NCBI GenBank assembly: GCA_003313425.1
Contig: NHZP01000034.1
Span: 1 to 64,000 of the forward strand
Origin: Pseudopyrenochaeta lycopersici
Taxonomy: Eukaryota > Ascomycota > Dothideomycetes > Pleosporales > Pseudopyrenochaetaceae
Direction of reading: 5' to 3'
DNA length: 64,000 nt
In this document: positions 33,263 to 43,913 of the stretch, one piece after another
How positions within the stretch are numbered: the first letter of the stretch is position 1
How the letters are laid out: each line of letters opens with the position of its first letter
Program-made: the position numbers and the translations under genes
Notes under the pieces: model-generated
The model's database searches: none
What the model saw: only the letters and a program-made list of their open reading frames with translations
Told to the model about the DNA's origin: nothing

Positions 33263-34882
33263 ATGCCCTTTACCTTTAGTATCCTATGCGACCTCCTCAA
33301 CGAACTGGACCAAAACCGTGCCAGAAAATCATCAAGGACGCGTAATACCCTGAGTCCCAGCCCCGAAATAGTTGTTTCCTGGTTCAACAAGCATGATGAA
33401 ATCATTCCGCGAGAAGGACAAGGAGCCGTTGCCTTCTTATCATGTCTATTTCCAGAGCGGAGGGCAGACCGTGTCTTTGATCTGCGGGAAAATCGCCTCG
33501 AATCAATCATCAAGCAAGCCCAAGGGCTTGGTGAGACACGTTTAAAGCAATTACAAAGTTGGAGGACTAGAGATGGTGCCGACCTTGCGTCCTGCGTCGA
33601 GCGCTTGATGTCTGCAACGGATGCAGAAGGCAGACACGGTTCAAGCGTGACTCTAGAAGAGCTTGACGAAACTCTAGACCGGGTTGTAGCCATGTCACCC
33701 TTCTCGTCCACCAAGCTGAGGCAGAGGGTGGAAGCAAAATACGAGGAGCCGATTCGGACTTATGACGTGTTGGCGAGAATATTTCGAAGATTATACAGCT
33801 CTGAAGCGAAGTGGATGGTCCGTATGATCCTGAAGTCCTATAGTCCAGTGCAGATCCCGGAAACACTGACGATGCAAAAGTTCCATTTCCTTTTGCCTAA
33901 TGTCCTGGGCTACCAAAATTCTTTCGAGGCTGCCGTAAGGATGTTGTCTGGAATCTCGATACGGCGGATGCCCGCCCCGCCAACGATAGCTGTCGAACTC
34001 TCGCTCAGAGACAAAGCCGCAAGTCGGTTAAAGCCTCAAATTGGAGTTTTGATTACACGAACAGCGCACGACAAGGCCAGAAGCATCAAGCATTGCTGTC
34101 AACTAGCAAGGGGTAGACGCATAAGTGTTGAGCGAAAGTACGATGGCGAGTACTGTCAAGTGCACATTGAACTGAATAAGGGAAGGAATTGCATCAAAAT
34201 CTTCTCCAAAAGCGGAAGAGACTCGACAGAAGATCGGACAGGCTTGCATGACGTGCTGCGAGATTGCCTGAGGCTCGACTCGGCAGACTGCAAGATCAAG
34301 AAGCAATGCATTCTGGAGGGAGAGCTACTGGTCTGGAACGATCACAGCGAGCGGATTGCACCCTTCCATAAGATCCGCAAGCATGTGCCCTGATCCGGCC
34401 GATTCCTTTGAACCCGGGAAGACTCACCCACCAATATTAATGAGCATCTTATGATCATGTTTTATGATCTGCTCGTACATGATGACACCTCCTATATAAC
34501 ATATACTCACGATGCGCGCCGGCAGCGACTTTGCTCACTAGTCCACTGTATTCCCGGCCGAGCGGCCATCGGCAGCCGCGAGAACATCGATTTCTCCTCT
34601 CGCCATGCCCCCGAACAGCTTCGCGAGGCATTCTCTCGAGCCATTATACAGCGATGGGAAGGCCTGGTGCTGAAGGGACGAGATGAACCTTACTACTCAC
34701 TCTCTGGAAATAATAGATTCATCAAGTTGAAGAAAGATTACATCCCAGGGCTAGGAGACACCGCTGATTTTGCTATCGTGGGTGGCCGCCGCGATCCGAT
34801 GGACGAACAAGAACTTGGGATGGGGAAGTTACGGTGGACATCATCGATCTGCCTAAACCCGGATGGAAATCCTAGGAGGTGA
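33263..34882 (+). pseudogene. ATP-dependent DNA ligase-like protein with two in-frame UGA codons
   Basis: ATG 33263 opens 376 codons with an N-terminal DNA-binding-like half and then the nucleotidyltransferase core: motif I VERKYDGEYC (adenylated Lys), motif III FSKSGRDST and motif IIIa CILEGELLVWND. UGA follows at 34391-34393 and again at 34409-34411. The same frame then continues without indels through HLMIMFYDLL (motif IV), RWEGLVLKG (motif V) and FIKLKKDYIPGLGDTADF (motif Va), ending at 34882. The text around the stops (SGRF, TREDSPTN) fits family homologues, so they lie in coding sequence. A 60-nt in-frame intron (GTGCCC..AATGAG) could also remove them but has a poor donor. The OB domain expected after motif Va is missing. 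The enzyme class seals DNA nicks; this copy is probably dead. Confidence 0.8.
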
Positions 34883-35225
34883 CTGTGGCAGAGCAGATTG
34901 ACATCGCCTCGAAGGAGACGTCGCTCCCAACGGACGCTGACACCATGACGGCAACTTGTTCATGCACTGGACCGGTGTCTGCCTCATATCTGCGTCATAT
35001 TGAGGTTTGTCTTCTAGGGAAGCGTTCCTTCAGGGGTTTGGCTTACGGCGTGATCTGGAATCTGGCTATATAAGCTTTGCCCCGATTCGTTCAGTGTCTT
35101 AAGAAAAGCCCTTGCTCTTCTTCCTACGTCTATTAATCTCTTTCTCTCGTTGACATTGATGAGCCACCTGCGATTGTCGGCAATCTAGCAACTTCACGGT
35201 AAGCACACCTACATGGGATCAAGCG
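34883..35225. other. spacer, decayed 3' flank of the ligase relic
   Basis: Frames here no longer resemble a ligase. No gene seen. Confidence 0.4.
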
Positions 35226-35790
35226 TTAGTACTTACCACGTAGACATGGACTGTGTGAACCAAGGTGAAGAGCGGAACGAGGCCTTGCATCTTCGACTTG
35301 ACTGCTCTCCTCGACATGATCCCTCGAGTCATTTCTATTCTCTATCGCTGCTTTCCGAAGTCTTCTCGTTCGATGTACCGCTTCTTCAAGATTCTCTTTC
35401 CTGAATTGGAGCTGCGTAGCTCTCACCGCAAGCAGATCGGCTCGAGATCGAACGTCTTCCCACGGTAGGCTTTGCCAGGTAAGAATCACAAGTTCAATCG
35501 GCAACACTGGGTTTTGTCCGAGTACAAGCTGAGCAGGGGAATATCCGAGTGGTCTTCGTACCGAGACGCGCTCGGCCCAAGTAATCGCTGCAAGGCTGTC
35601 GGTCCACTTCCCGGGCATCTTCGCCAATCTCGGTTGTACAATCTGATATTCGTGTTATTGCTGCTGATTCCGCTGCCTGGGAAGCAGTGGGGAACGCCGC
35701 ATAGAAAGAGATCTGCCAATACCTTTACTGCGTTTTCAAGTGTATACGTCGCAAAGCCACTTAGACCTCTCGCTCTGCGCTTCGGCAATC
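35226..35790 (-). mobile_element. Ty3/gypsy retrotransposon integrase remnant
   Basis: The frame at 35627-35226 reads GKWTDSLAAITWAERVSVRR then GYSPAQLVLGQNPVLPIEL and TRRLRKAA, the C-terminal part of a gypsy integrase as found in many fungal elements. A second frame upstream (to 35790) holds weaker remains of the integrase core. No LTRs, reverse transcriptase or intact ends are visible, so it is a small relic. Confidence 0.65.
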
Positions 35791-38700
35791 AGCACAATGC
35801 CGGTCAAACCTATCGAATCAGTTTGCAAGGGATATAGAACACATCTCGGAAGTTGACTTGCTGTTTGCGCTGGCTATTGGCATGTTTTGGGTTCTCTCAG
35901 AAGAACCAATCACAACTCCTGCAATGCTCTGTTCAGGCCAAGACTAACCTACTTGAGCAGACAAGCTTATTATTGGCTGGGGAATGATCCGGCTCTAGTG
36001 TGGCCGCATATGACATTGCAGCGCTCCGATAGCTACACCAGAGCGGTAGTAGCTGCTGATGATCGAATAAAGTTAAGCATGCTTAACGGACGCGAGCCAG
36101 ACTTCAAGGTGCATGTACATAGTAGTAGAGAGACCTAGCCCCTGCCCTTCATATTCAAAGACTCAGGTTATTCGTCTGCATTCGATCTGAGAGGCGTGCG
36201 TCGTTTGAAGTCAAGTGGCAGGGGTCAGCCCGCCCTAGCCCAACAAGCTCACTTTCCCCGGGATCCCGCCGCCCATCCCGTCCGCGGCTCGGCGTCGACC
36301 CACAAACGAGGCTCTAGGCTGGCCAGGGCGGCTTGTTAGCAACTCTCGTGCGAGGGAAAATTGGCGCTCTGGAGAGGAGCAAGATGAATGTGCATCGGTC
36401 TAGAAGAAAAGTCTAACATGGTGATAATGAAGGACCCTAATAGGCGTGAAGGCAATATTGTTTGCGGTTTCCCAAGCTTGCAGGATCTTTCTACATCCAC
36501 TTGTCCTCGTCTCCCAGACGAGCTGGTCGAGAAAATATCCTCGAGCAACATTGCGCTCATATGTGGGCACTAATAGGCTCCACCCACTTATAACACTTTA
36601 ACACTGTAACACGCATGTATGACGTGTATACATCAGAGGTGAAGCAATGAGAGAAGACGAGGCTCGACATGCGCCAATTTGCCAGACTTGAACTTTGTTT
36701 ATGTCATGCATGGGCGAACCGCATAAGCAAGGATATATGCATATACTTGTTGCACCAAAACCTCGCAGGTTCCGAGCGGGGAACCTCGGATGCTCTGCAC
36801 GCTAATGCATGGTAATGCCTAGGCCGCATCAAACGGAGGAGCATGAATGGGCCTGGACCCGTTTGTACGTTTCTCCCATCGAAATCGTCAGAACATGTAA
36901 AATTAATTCGCAGACGTGTGTAGCTCGCTCATGCTGATCTCGACCTTAACCACTCCGCGCTCGCTGCACCGACGAGGTTGGGTGCCGAGGGAATCTTTTG
37001 TTCTGCTCATTCTCGAACTTGATGTCATAACTCTAATTGGCTGCTATTCCGCCGTCTTGCTCCTCACGGTGATCATTTTAATATGGGCGCCTGAGCTTCA
37101 ACCTACCGGATTGATAAAAATGGGCCAATGTGTCAGTTACAACGTTTGTGTCTACTTGATAAAAGCAAAAGCAACATTCTTAAACTATCTTCTCTGATAC
37201 TTCGGTCGGATCGCGGCGCTAGATCGTGTATAGGTAGTTAGTGCATAACTCTCCGTAATATCATCCTTAACCTGGGGCTACATGATCGACTAATCAGAAG
37301 TCTTAGACGAGATATAGGACAGATACCTTGACCTAGAGTAGGTGTGTTATGAGTTGCAGCTGCTTCCGAGCCGCCCGCTCCTTGATGTCATCTCGCTGTG
37401 CTGCAGTCGCTGTAGGCATTAACTTTGTGCTATGTCGCTGTTGCGAAGGGACCTAATCTTGGCGCAGACGACTGCTATTTAGGGCGACTATAGAGGCGGG
37501 AGGTTTCTTCGGCACATGCCGTACTGCTCAAAGAGAGGAATAAAGAGACGCAGTAGCCGCCGTAAATGCTGAAGAATTGAGATCTAGGGACGGAACTCTT
37601 TTTCTTTGAACTTGTCAACCAGCCACAACCGGGGGCCCAGCACTAGGTCTGAGCAAACTATCATGATCGGGTCGGGGGATGGAAACACGACGAAAGCGAC
37701 GGGGAGAGAGATCGTGTGCAGTTCGCCGCGGCACGCGAAACCGCAGCGCGTTGCAGGACTTTGTGGCCAGTATATGCAGCAGGGCTTCGGCGCCACAACG
37801 TCATGCTGATCACAGTTAATTTCTATACTAACTACAGTTGCTCGTTTTTCCCACTCTCTGTCCTATAACTCCCTAAGTAGACTTTCGCAACGATGCGTCA
37901 CTTTTTGAGGATGAAATTGGAGATCCGGGCAGAGCTGTTTCGCCAAAATGTGCCTGTTGGGAGAGAGGATGCCAAGAGAGCCAAATTGTGGGCCAGAGAC
38001 AGGTCTCGGAGAAGTCTTTGCTGCGCCGCGCATGCGAGCCTCTGCACCATACGACAATGCGGCTGGGCTAGGTGCAGGATCATTCGCAAATGTTGAGATC
38101 CTAACTGATCAGATAAGGATTGTCGGATTGGTTCTCAGGGATGAGCGAAGCGAAGTCACGTGGGTGCGTTAGCGTACCCAATAGTTTTGCCAACGAGGTC
38201 GGGAATAGAATTGTATATGATATTTATCGAAAATAATTGCCAGGAGAAGACAATGGGTAGATCGCTGGACTAGGTTGAACACAAATGTCCTAACGACATT
38301 CGGGGAGTCTATATGCGTGTGAGGAGTCTCGAGTCTCATGGTGCTGTATAGTCTCATTTCGAGATACGCTGTATGAGACTTCGTGAGACTGTGAGACGCC
38401 TCAGAAGCAGAATTTGATAGCGAGCAAGGCGTCATTGCAATGTGCTGTGGGACGTGGGTCCGGTTCATGCCGGCAGCGGCAGTCTGAGCCGAGCTCCCCA
38501 TACTCGAGTGATGTCGTCGAAAGTACCTGTACAAGGCGCTGGTTGATGCTCGTAATGTAGGCTCATGCACCGGCAGCAGGGGCCTCCTGGGCGGATTGAT
38601 GTTTAGAAGGCGGCGAACAGACGGGGGCCTCTGCACTGTGAGAAATACTAGGCCTGCGCTTTCGCTCGTCCACAGTCCACATTTTTTCCCTCTGCACCCC

Positions 38701-38921
38701 TCGCCTTCCCTCGAGCTTTTCCACAGTTCTGTCGCCCTTGAACCGTGTGCCCTGATATTGGTAGTGTACGCATCTTTATAGATTCCTAGAGAGTCGCTTC
38801 CTTCGACTCTCTGGTGACTTCCTCGTCTGATTTTCTTTCCTTGCCCACCATCATCTATCCACCTTGATTGTCCGACCCATTTTGGAGTGGGCCACATATC
38901 TTCTCCACACCATCTATCATC
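35791..38921. other. gene-poor stretch upstream of the Spt23/Mga2-like gene
   Basis: Over 3 kb without a supportable gene. A perfect 7-bp stem (AGGTTCCGAGCGGGGAACCT) lies at about 36767-36787. A minus-strand frame at 37584-37796 has protein-like text (LPVAFVVFPSPDPIMIVCS) but no start or known domain. Confidence 0.4.
38318..38401. repeat. cluster of AGTCTC/GAGACT words
   Basis: Eight or so GAGAC/GTCTC pentamers in both orientations within 85 bases, about 520-600 bp upstream of the gene at 38922. It resembles the subterminal zone of a hAT-like element or a binding-site cluster. Confidence 0.45.
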
Positions 38922-40463
38922 ATGGACACCCTCTACAACCCCAATCAGTCTGTCAACCCCGCCAAGTTGAGTTACGGCTACACCACTTCCGGCACATTCT
39001 TCAAATCGCCCTTGGCTTCCGAATTCGACACCTATGGAGACGCCCCGTTCGACGTTGCTTATGACTCTTCCACCTCGACTGAGCTTGGACACAGGAACCA
39101 GGACTCGACCATAGACCTCACTCGGCTGCCACATCTCCAGCAGGAGCAGAGCTACTCTTGCGCCAAGGACGACGACCCTGCTGACTTCGACGCATTCCTC
39201 GAGACTCCGTACTCATCACAGGCGTCCAATACGCCATCGCCAAACGCCGACATCTTCAGCAACAACAACTCGCCAGGAGACTTCGCTCGGGATCAAAGCC
39301 AAACCAGCTCGCCCGAGACAAACAACGACTTTTTGTGCCAGGAAGCTATGACATGTCGGACAGACGACTCTCACCTGCGCTCTACCACCCCGGACGTCAT
39401 TTATATCCCACAGTCCATAGAGCCACCCACAGTTTCTGTTTTCCCAAGCAAGACCAAAACCCGTGCCGAGACCCAGATCAAGATGACCATCGTTTTGGAT
39501 CCCTTGCCAGACCACTTCAAGTGGGCTCGCTTTCCCCGTAACACCCTCTCCAAACCCAAACAGCTTGCGAGTGACAATGAGATTCAAGCAAACGAGAGAC
39601 GCGATGGTGCAGTTCGCATTCGTCTCTCTCTTGTCTGTGCCACTGCGGTGGACAAGAAGGACAAAATGGACCGTGCACTGCGACGTGCCCGAGGTGATGA
39701 AAAGACACCAAGGAGACCACAAGGAGTTGCTATCAACGAGATCGACAAGGACGATCCGGCTCACCCACAGAAAGGTGGCGCGCTCCTCATCTGCGAAGGC
39801 TGCAAGGAGCGTGAGCGGAAGCGATATGACCGCAAGAAGAAGCGCAACGAGGACGAGGACGAGAACGAATGGACTCAATATGAGGACGAACGTATCATCA
39901 TAGTCAACGAGAAAGAATTCAAGAGGTGGCAAGACATGGAATCAGATGGCCAGTACACTTCAGCCGCAAAGAAGGTGGAATTCGCGATGCGGATAGCATG
40001 CTACTGCAGGCACCAGGAGGAAAAGTCGCCCGTCGGCTATAGGGTTATCTTCACCTTCATGGACGAGAATGACACCCTGCTTAGTCAACATGCCTCAGAA
40101 ATCATCCAGATCACTGACGACCACAAGAACAAGGAAGCCCCGGCAGACGTTTTACACCACCCTCTGGCGATCTCCACCACAAATCCCACCATGCGTCAAG
40201 ATTTGTTACCATGGCAATACTCGGTTCCCCTGTTTCAACATAACCCGACCATGTACGGTGCATACTCGCAACGTACTACTCCAGTCATCTCGCAATTTCA
40301 GAGTCCGATGACCTCTACGGATGGCCAGTACAATCAGATTACCAACCATACTGTCGCGCCTCAGATGTCTCGTCAGACTTCACTGACTTTTCCTGGTGCT
40401 GCAATCTCCGCGCCTGCACCTACGACGCAATATTCTATGCATCAGCGTAACCAAAACTCCTAA
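38922..40463 (+). CDS. Spt23/Mga2-like DNA-binding-domain protein, short form
   Basis: A 513-residue intronless frame. The N-terminal 170 residues are Ser/Thr/Asn-rich. The core (about residues 185-410) matches the DNA-binding region of fungal Spt23/Mga2-type factors: TQIKMTIVLDPLPDHFKWAR, the finger-like ICEGCKERERKRYDRKKKRN, RIIIVNEKEFKRW and CYCRHQEEKSPVGYRVIFTF. Full-length relatives continue with an IPT/TIG domain, ankyrin repeats and usually a membrane tail, and regulate lipid- or hypoxia-responsive genes; none of these follow here. The stop at 40461-40463 is followed by recognisable sequence in the same frame, so this is a truncated paralogue. It might still bind DNA and compete with the full-length protein; that is inference. 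Confidence 0.7.
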   Translation: MDTLYNPNQSVNPAKLSYGYTTSGTFFKSPLASEFDTYGDAPFDVAYDSSTSTELGHRNQDSTIDLTRLPHLQQEQSYSCAKDDDPADFDAFLETPYSSQASNTPSPNADIFSNNNSPGDFARDQSQTSSPETNNDFLCQEAMTCRTDDSHLRSTTPDVIYIPQSIEPPTVSVFPSKTKTRAETQIKMTIVLDPLPDHFKWARFPRNTLSKPKQLASDNEIQANERRDGAVRIRLSLVCATAVDKKDKMDRALRRARGDEKTPRRPQGVAINEIDKDDPAHPQKGGALLICEGCKERERKRYDRKKKRNEDEDENEWTQYEDERIIIVNEKEFKRWQDMESDGQYTSAAKKVEFAMRIACYCRHQEEKSPVGYRVIFTFMDENDTLLSQHASEIIQITDDHKNKEAPADVLHHPLAISTTNPTMRQDLLPWQYSVPLFQHNPTMYGAYSQRTTPVISQFQSPMTSTDGQYNQITNHTVAPQMSRQTSLTFPGAAISAPAPTTQYSMHQRNQNS

Positions 40464-40775
40464 AATACACCGATGGTTAGTCCAATAGATCAGGTCCCAA
40501 GCCAGGCAGGGTAGCCACGTCATCGTCCGCACTCCCTGGACAGCTTCTCTCAGGCCTTAAGCTTTAACTCTCAATAACCAAAATATTCACAACCTAATCA
40601 CTACCCTCAAAGGCTTACATCGCAACCACCATCTAGGCATCAGTCACGATCTGCATCGCGATCCTGGGACCAAGTCCGGAAGAAGAGGGCCCGCGCCGTA
40701 TTCGACGTGGCGGGCGGGGATTTTGAGGGATAGGGCTCCCTGTCTATGATAGACGAGTTACGAAGACGGATTTAA
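40464..40775 (+). pseudogene. decayed continuation of the Spt23/Mga2-like frame
   Basis: The frame past the TAA reads VSPIDQVPSQAG, stop, PHSLDSFSQALSFNSQ, stop, YSQPNHYPQRLTSQPPSRHQ.., then RKKRARAVFDVAGGDFEG, stop. The Ser/Arg/Gln/Pro-rich text ending in a basic KKRAR patch is what follows the DNA-binding domain in the full-length family, so coding sequence once extended at least 250 bases further. Confidence 0.55.
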
Positions 40776-40790
40776 GCGCTAAAGCAGACC

Positions 40791-41289
40791 CTAAGGCATG
40801 AATGGCGTTGTGGGGTTATTGCTTTCTCTGCGGCTGGCTCGGAACTGGAAATCATGTCGGCATGCCTGGGCAAACGCGGCGGGCGCGTGCGCCCATAGGA
40901 GGAGGCCGGCGCACGCACCGGGGCGTGTCTCGGCGTCTGCTCCACTATTGAAAACAGATAGAAATTCTTCTGTACGTTCTAGTATAACATCGTGTTTTGC
41001 GATAAAATCCTTGATTCCATCCCTCGTTTTGTTCGCACGCTTAATGACCTGGAACCACGATGACCATCTTGTATCATTATCAATGCCTAAAGTGATTCCG
41101 ACTTCAAGCATCCACAAATCGTGATGGATCGTACTAGAACGAAGCCAAACAGCAAGATTATGAAGCTTCTCCAAAGCAGGAGTTGCTCCCCAGCCTTCGA
41201 ATCCTTTCTGCTTACCTTTATCCTTGTCCTTTGATTTCTGTACGTGATCCCTGAACTGTATAGACTGTAGGTTATCGTCAGCTGTAGGT
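40791..41289 (-). mobile_element. hAT transposase fragment
   Basis: The frame contains TPALEKLHNLAVWLRSS and IDNDTRWSSWFQVIKRANKT, the conserved segment of the hAT helical insertion (compare GKIHNVAVWLRRS and DNDTRCNSWLTML in the element at 44 kb). Only about 160 residues remain, with no termini. It abuts the DUF3723 relic, which reads in the opposite direction. Confidence 0.7.
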
Positions 41290-42158
41290 ATGCACTGCCT
41301 GCAAGACGTGACTTGTAGAGTCGATATTTCTCTCATCAGCCAGCCGCAGTTAGACGCTGCCATAGAAGCTTCTAGAACCTCCACTAAGCGGCTCCTAGAA
41401 GATGCACGTGATGATTATCCGGAGCTAGATTTTCCGCCCTGTTATCGGTTGGAGTGCCTCCACGGACGCCACCGAACGCTAGCAGCAGCCCAAGTCCTTC
41501 CACTAGAGGATAGGCGTTGGACGGTGGACCTGTATCTTGAAGGTATGACTTCTCTTTTCCGAATCCAAAGAAGCCGCTAATTTTTCTTTTCTTTTTAGAT
41601 CTCGACCAGGAACTGAAGACGACTCTGATCGAAGAGTACTCAGCTGAAAAGAAGCCCGACGATGGCGAGATCTATAGCAAAATCCGCGAATACCAAGGAT
41701 ACAAGGGTGCGGGGAATCCATACTTCGAGAAACAATGGTGGGCTCGTTTGGCCGCTATATCGAACCATAAGAAGGAGACCTCGAAAAGATCTTCCGCCAC
41801 ACGGATTACAGGTCGCATTCGATGTTCAATTGGACGTCCAAGGGCTGGCAGGGGAGATGAGGTTGGGCACGACGCATACAATGTTTGCCATGAAATGCCA
41901 CGAGGTAAGCTCCATATCTGTAAGTAGTTCGGAAGTACTGACCATACTAAATAGCCAAATCTCTGCTATCTTGATGATACCATTAGGGACTTCTGGACCA
42001 AGAAGATCTTCCGCAATGACACAGAGGCAATGCAGAAAGTGGATCGAGTGACGGTGAAAGCCTTCGAGCTCACTGCACCAGGTGCTTGCAGGGCGGATTT
42101 CGAGGCTCTGTATGGCAAAGTGCGAAGACCGACGTCCTCAAATCCAACTAAGACGTAG
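41290..42158 (+). pseudogene. DUF3723 protein relic
   Basis: Exon 1 (41290-41542) carries LECLHGRHRTLAAAQVLPL and WTVDLYLE, the hallmark of DUF3723. A 56-nt intron (41543-41598, GTATGA..TTTTAG) joins in frame to DLDQELKTTLIEEYSAEKKP and EKQWWARLAAIS. Near 41780 the frame shifts and resumes as VQLDVQGLAGEMRLGTTHTM. A second intron (41905-41954) leads to CYLDDTIRDFWTKKIF, ending at 42158. The family is fungal-specific, its function is unknown, and it is frequent in repeat-rich regions. The 5' part is cut off at the hAT fragment and the usual long C-terminus is missing. Confidence 0.7.
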
Positions 42159-43119
42159 CTAGTACATTTTCATCGTTTGGCTTGGGCTTTCTTAGGTATA
42201 ATGTATTAACCCAATCATACCCGTCCCTTCTTAGAGTAGCTTTGAGGTGCAGTAAGAACCGTGCCAGGACGAATTAACTGCTCCGGTTGAAGAATGAGTT
42301 CACTGGACAAAGCGCTTCAGGGGCTATTCTAGCGGACGGGAGCTCCCAACGCATCCCACAATTATTCAAAAGGTCTGTTATCGATGCAAATAGCCAAACT
42401 CGCCTCTACTTCTGACTCCAACGCTGTCAACTTCCTTTCTATGACTGTCACTGCTACTTCAGTGGCTAAATTAATGGAGCATCCGTTGTTGCAACTTCCT
42501 TGGCGTAAAGGGATGCTCAAAGGGCTGGTATCTTTCGTCTCCATTGACACTCGCATAGGCCGTAGGTATCCGCCAAAGTAGGGTTTTTTAAGGTCACAGA
42601 AGTTTCGGCATTTCTTCCAATACTTTGCCTTGAGGAACGAAAGGCCTCTGACGCCTCCCGCCCCTCAAAACTGCAGCCACTCCGACGCCACACCACATGA
42701 GAATCGAATCTTTTTGGGATCTTTTTTCATCTTTCTACGTTACGTATGATCGTATTGATATGGCCCAATATATCCATCTATTCACGCTCAGTTCCTTACA
42801 CTTTATCTGAGTTCTTCGTCTTCACCTGCCCCTTCAGCAGATAAATTACGTCAAGTTTATCGTTATTATGTTAGGTATAGCTGCATCGGCTGTAGTGTAA
42901 CAAACTCGGCCACTCGCATTCACTCCATCTTTTCTTTTCCTTTCTCGTCAGCCAACTCTACTGCCTAAGGCATCATTTTTGGCAATCCCCACTCCTACTG
43001 CCGCCATCGAACAACACACACGACACCAAAACTGTAGCCTGATTGTACAACTCTCTTCTCTATACCATGCTGTCTATTGCTTGATTCTGGAGAGATTCTT
43101 CCATTTTGCTATTATTATA
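42159..43119. other. intergenic, no supported gene
   Basis: CT-rich in places. Only short frames without motifs. Confidence 0.4.
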
Positions 43120-43472
43120 CTATTTGCTTCGCCACGCCGGGGAGGTCCAGTCCCATGCTTCCGCCTCTTTGATCGTTGCTTCGCTGCAATCCTCTAACCT
43201 CTTCTCCGCCACAATCATGTTCTCCGGCATCGTGTTGCCAATGATGTCCCTCTCTCGTTATCCTGCCGTTGCACCTCTTCCAAAAGTCTTTGTGCCTGCA
43301 GCTCTTCCAAGACCTCACGCAAAGTCTGCCCAGTCCTGCCAACCTCTCGCTGCCTAGGTTCGAACTCCCATGGCCCTGACCGAGACGCCGCTGTGATACC
43401 TCGACTGCTAAGGTCAAAAGGCCACCATGAATGTCCAACAAACGTCTGAAAGTTGGTTTGACGCCCATCCAT
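43120..43472 (-). pseudogene. helical hypothetical protein with one frameshift
   Basis: The ATG near 43472 (MDGRQTNFQTF) leads into EPRQREVGRTGQ and a coiled segment LREVLEELQAQRLLEEVQRQ. At 43248-43250 (CCC on the plus strand) the frame shifts by one base; removing one gives NER-DIIGNTMPENMIVAEKRL and ends SPAWRSK at 43120. The joined text reads smoothly, so this is either a recent pseudogene or a one-base error. No family recognised. Confidence 0.4.
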
Positions 43473-43910
43473 CTTCTTGTTCACCTTAATTCTTTTTCTT
43501 TTATTGCTATTGCCGTCTCCTACTTTGCTTCACTCTCACTCAAACCTCATATCGTAGAAGTATAGCTCCACCCATGTTGCTCCGCTTAGCACCACTTCAC
43601 ATACTTCACTCAAGCCTTCAAATTCTGACCGCCATGCAATCTCCGAAAACGCCATACTCCCCGTCTCCTCTTCCACGCTTTCCAGTACAGCCAATCCACT
43701 CTCGCAGACCCGCAAGCATCTTCCCAGCACCGCACGATACAGACAGAGTAGGCTGACCAGGACAGCCACGACCACTCGAACATAGCAGTACAGTTCTCCT
43801 TCAACTTCCCCCACCCAATTACAAAGTCTAAATTCGAACTATCTGCATCTCGCTACCCTTTCATGGCATCTAGGCAGCACTTCACCATCCTCTCCGCTTC
43901 CCCGTCCGCA
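43473..43910. other. spacer before the second hAT element
   Basis: The minus-strand frame 43814-43536 has protein-like stretches (LAVLESVEEETGSMAF) but starts without ATG and shows no domain. It could be another decayed gene. Confidence 0.35.
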
Positions 43911-43913
43911 GGC

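Noticed and set aside
36767..36787. Possible tRNA or tRNA-like gene around AGGTTCC..GGAACCT
   Set aside because: The stem is perfect, but no acceptor stem, anticodon arm or A box can be fitted around it.
38169..39134. 321-codon minus-strand frame
   Set aside because: It overlaps the start of the Spt23/Mga2-like gene in antisense and shows no domain.
39216..39932. 238-codon minus-strand frame
   Set aside because: Antisense shadow of the conserved DNA-binding region at 38922-40463.
43536..43814. Minus-strand 92-codon frame with protein-like stretches
   Set aside because: No ATG at the start and no domain; possibly a decayed exon but not supportable.
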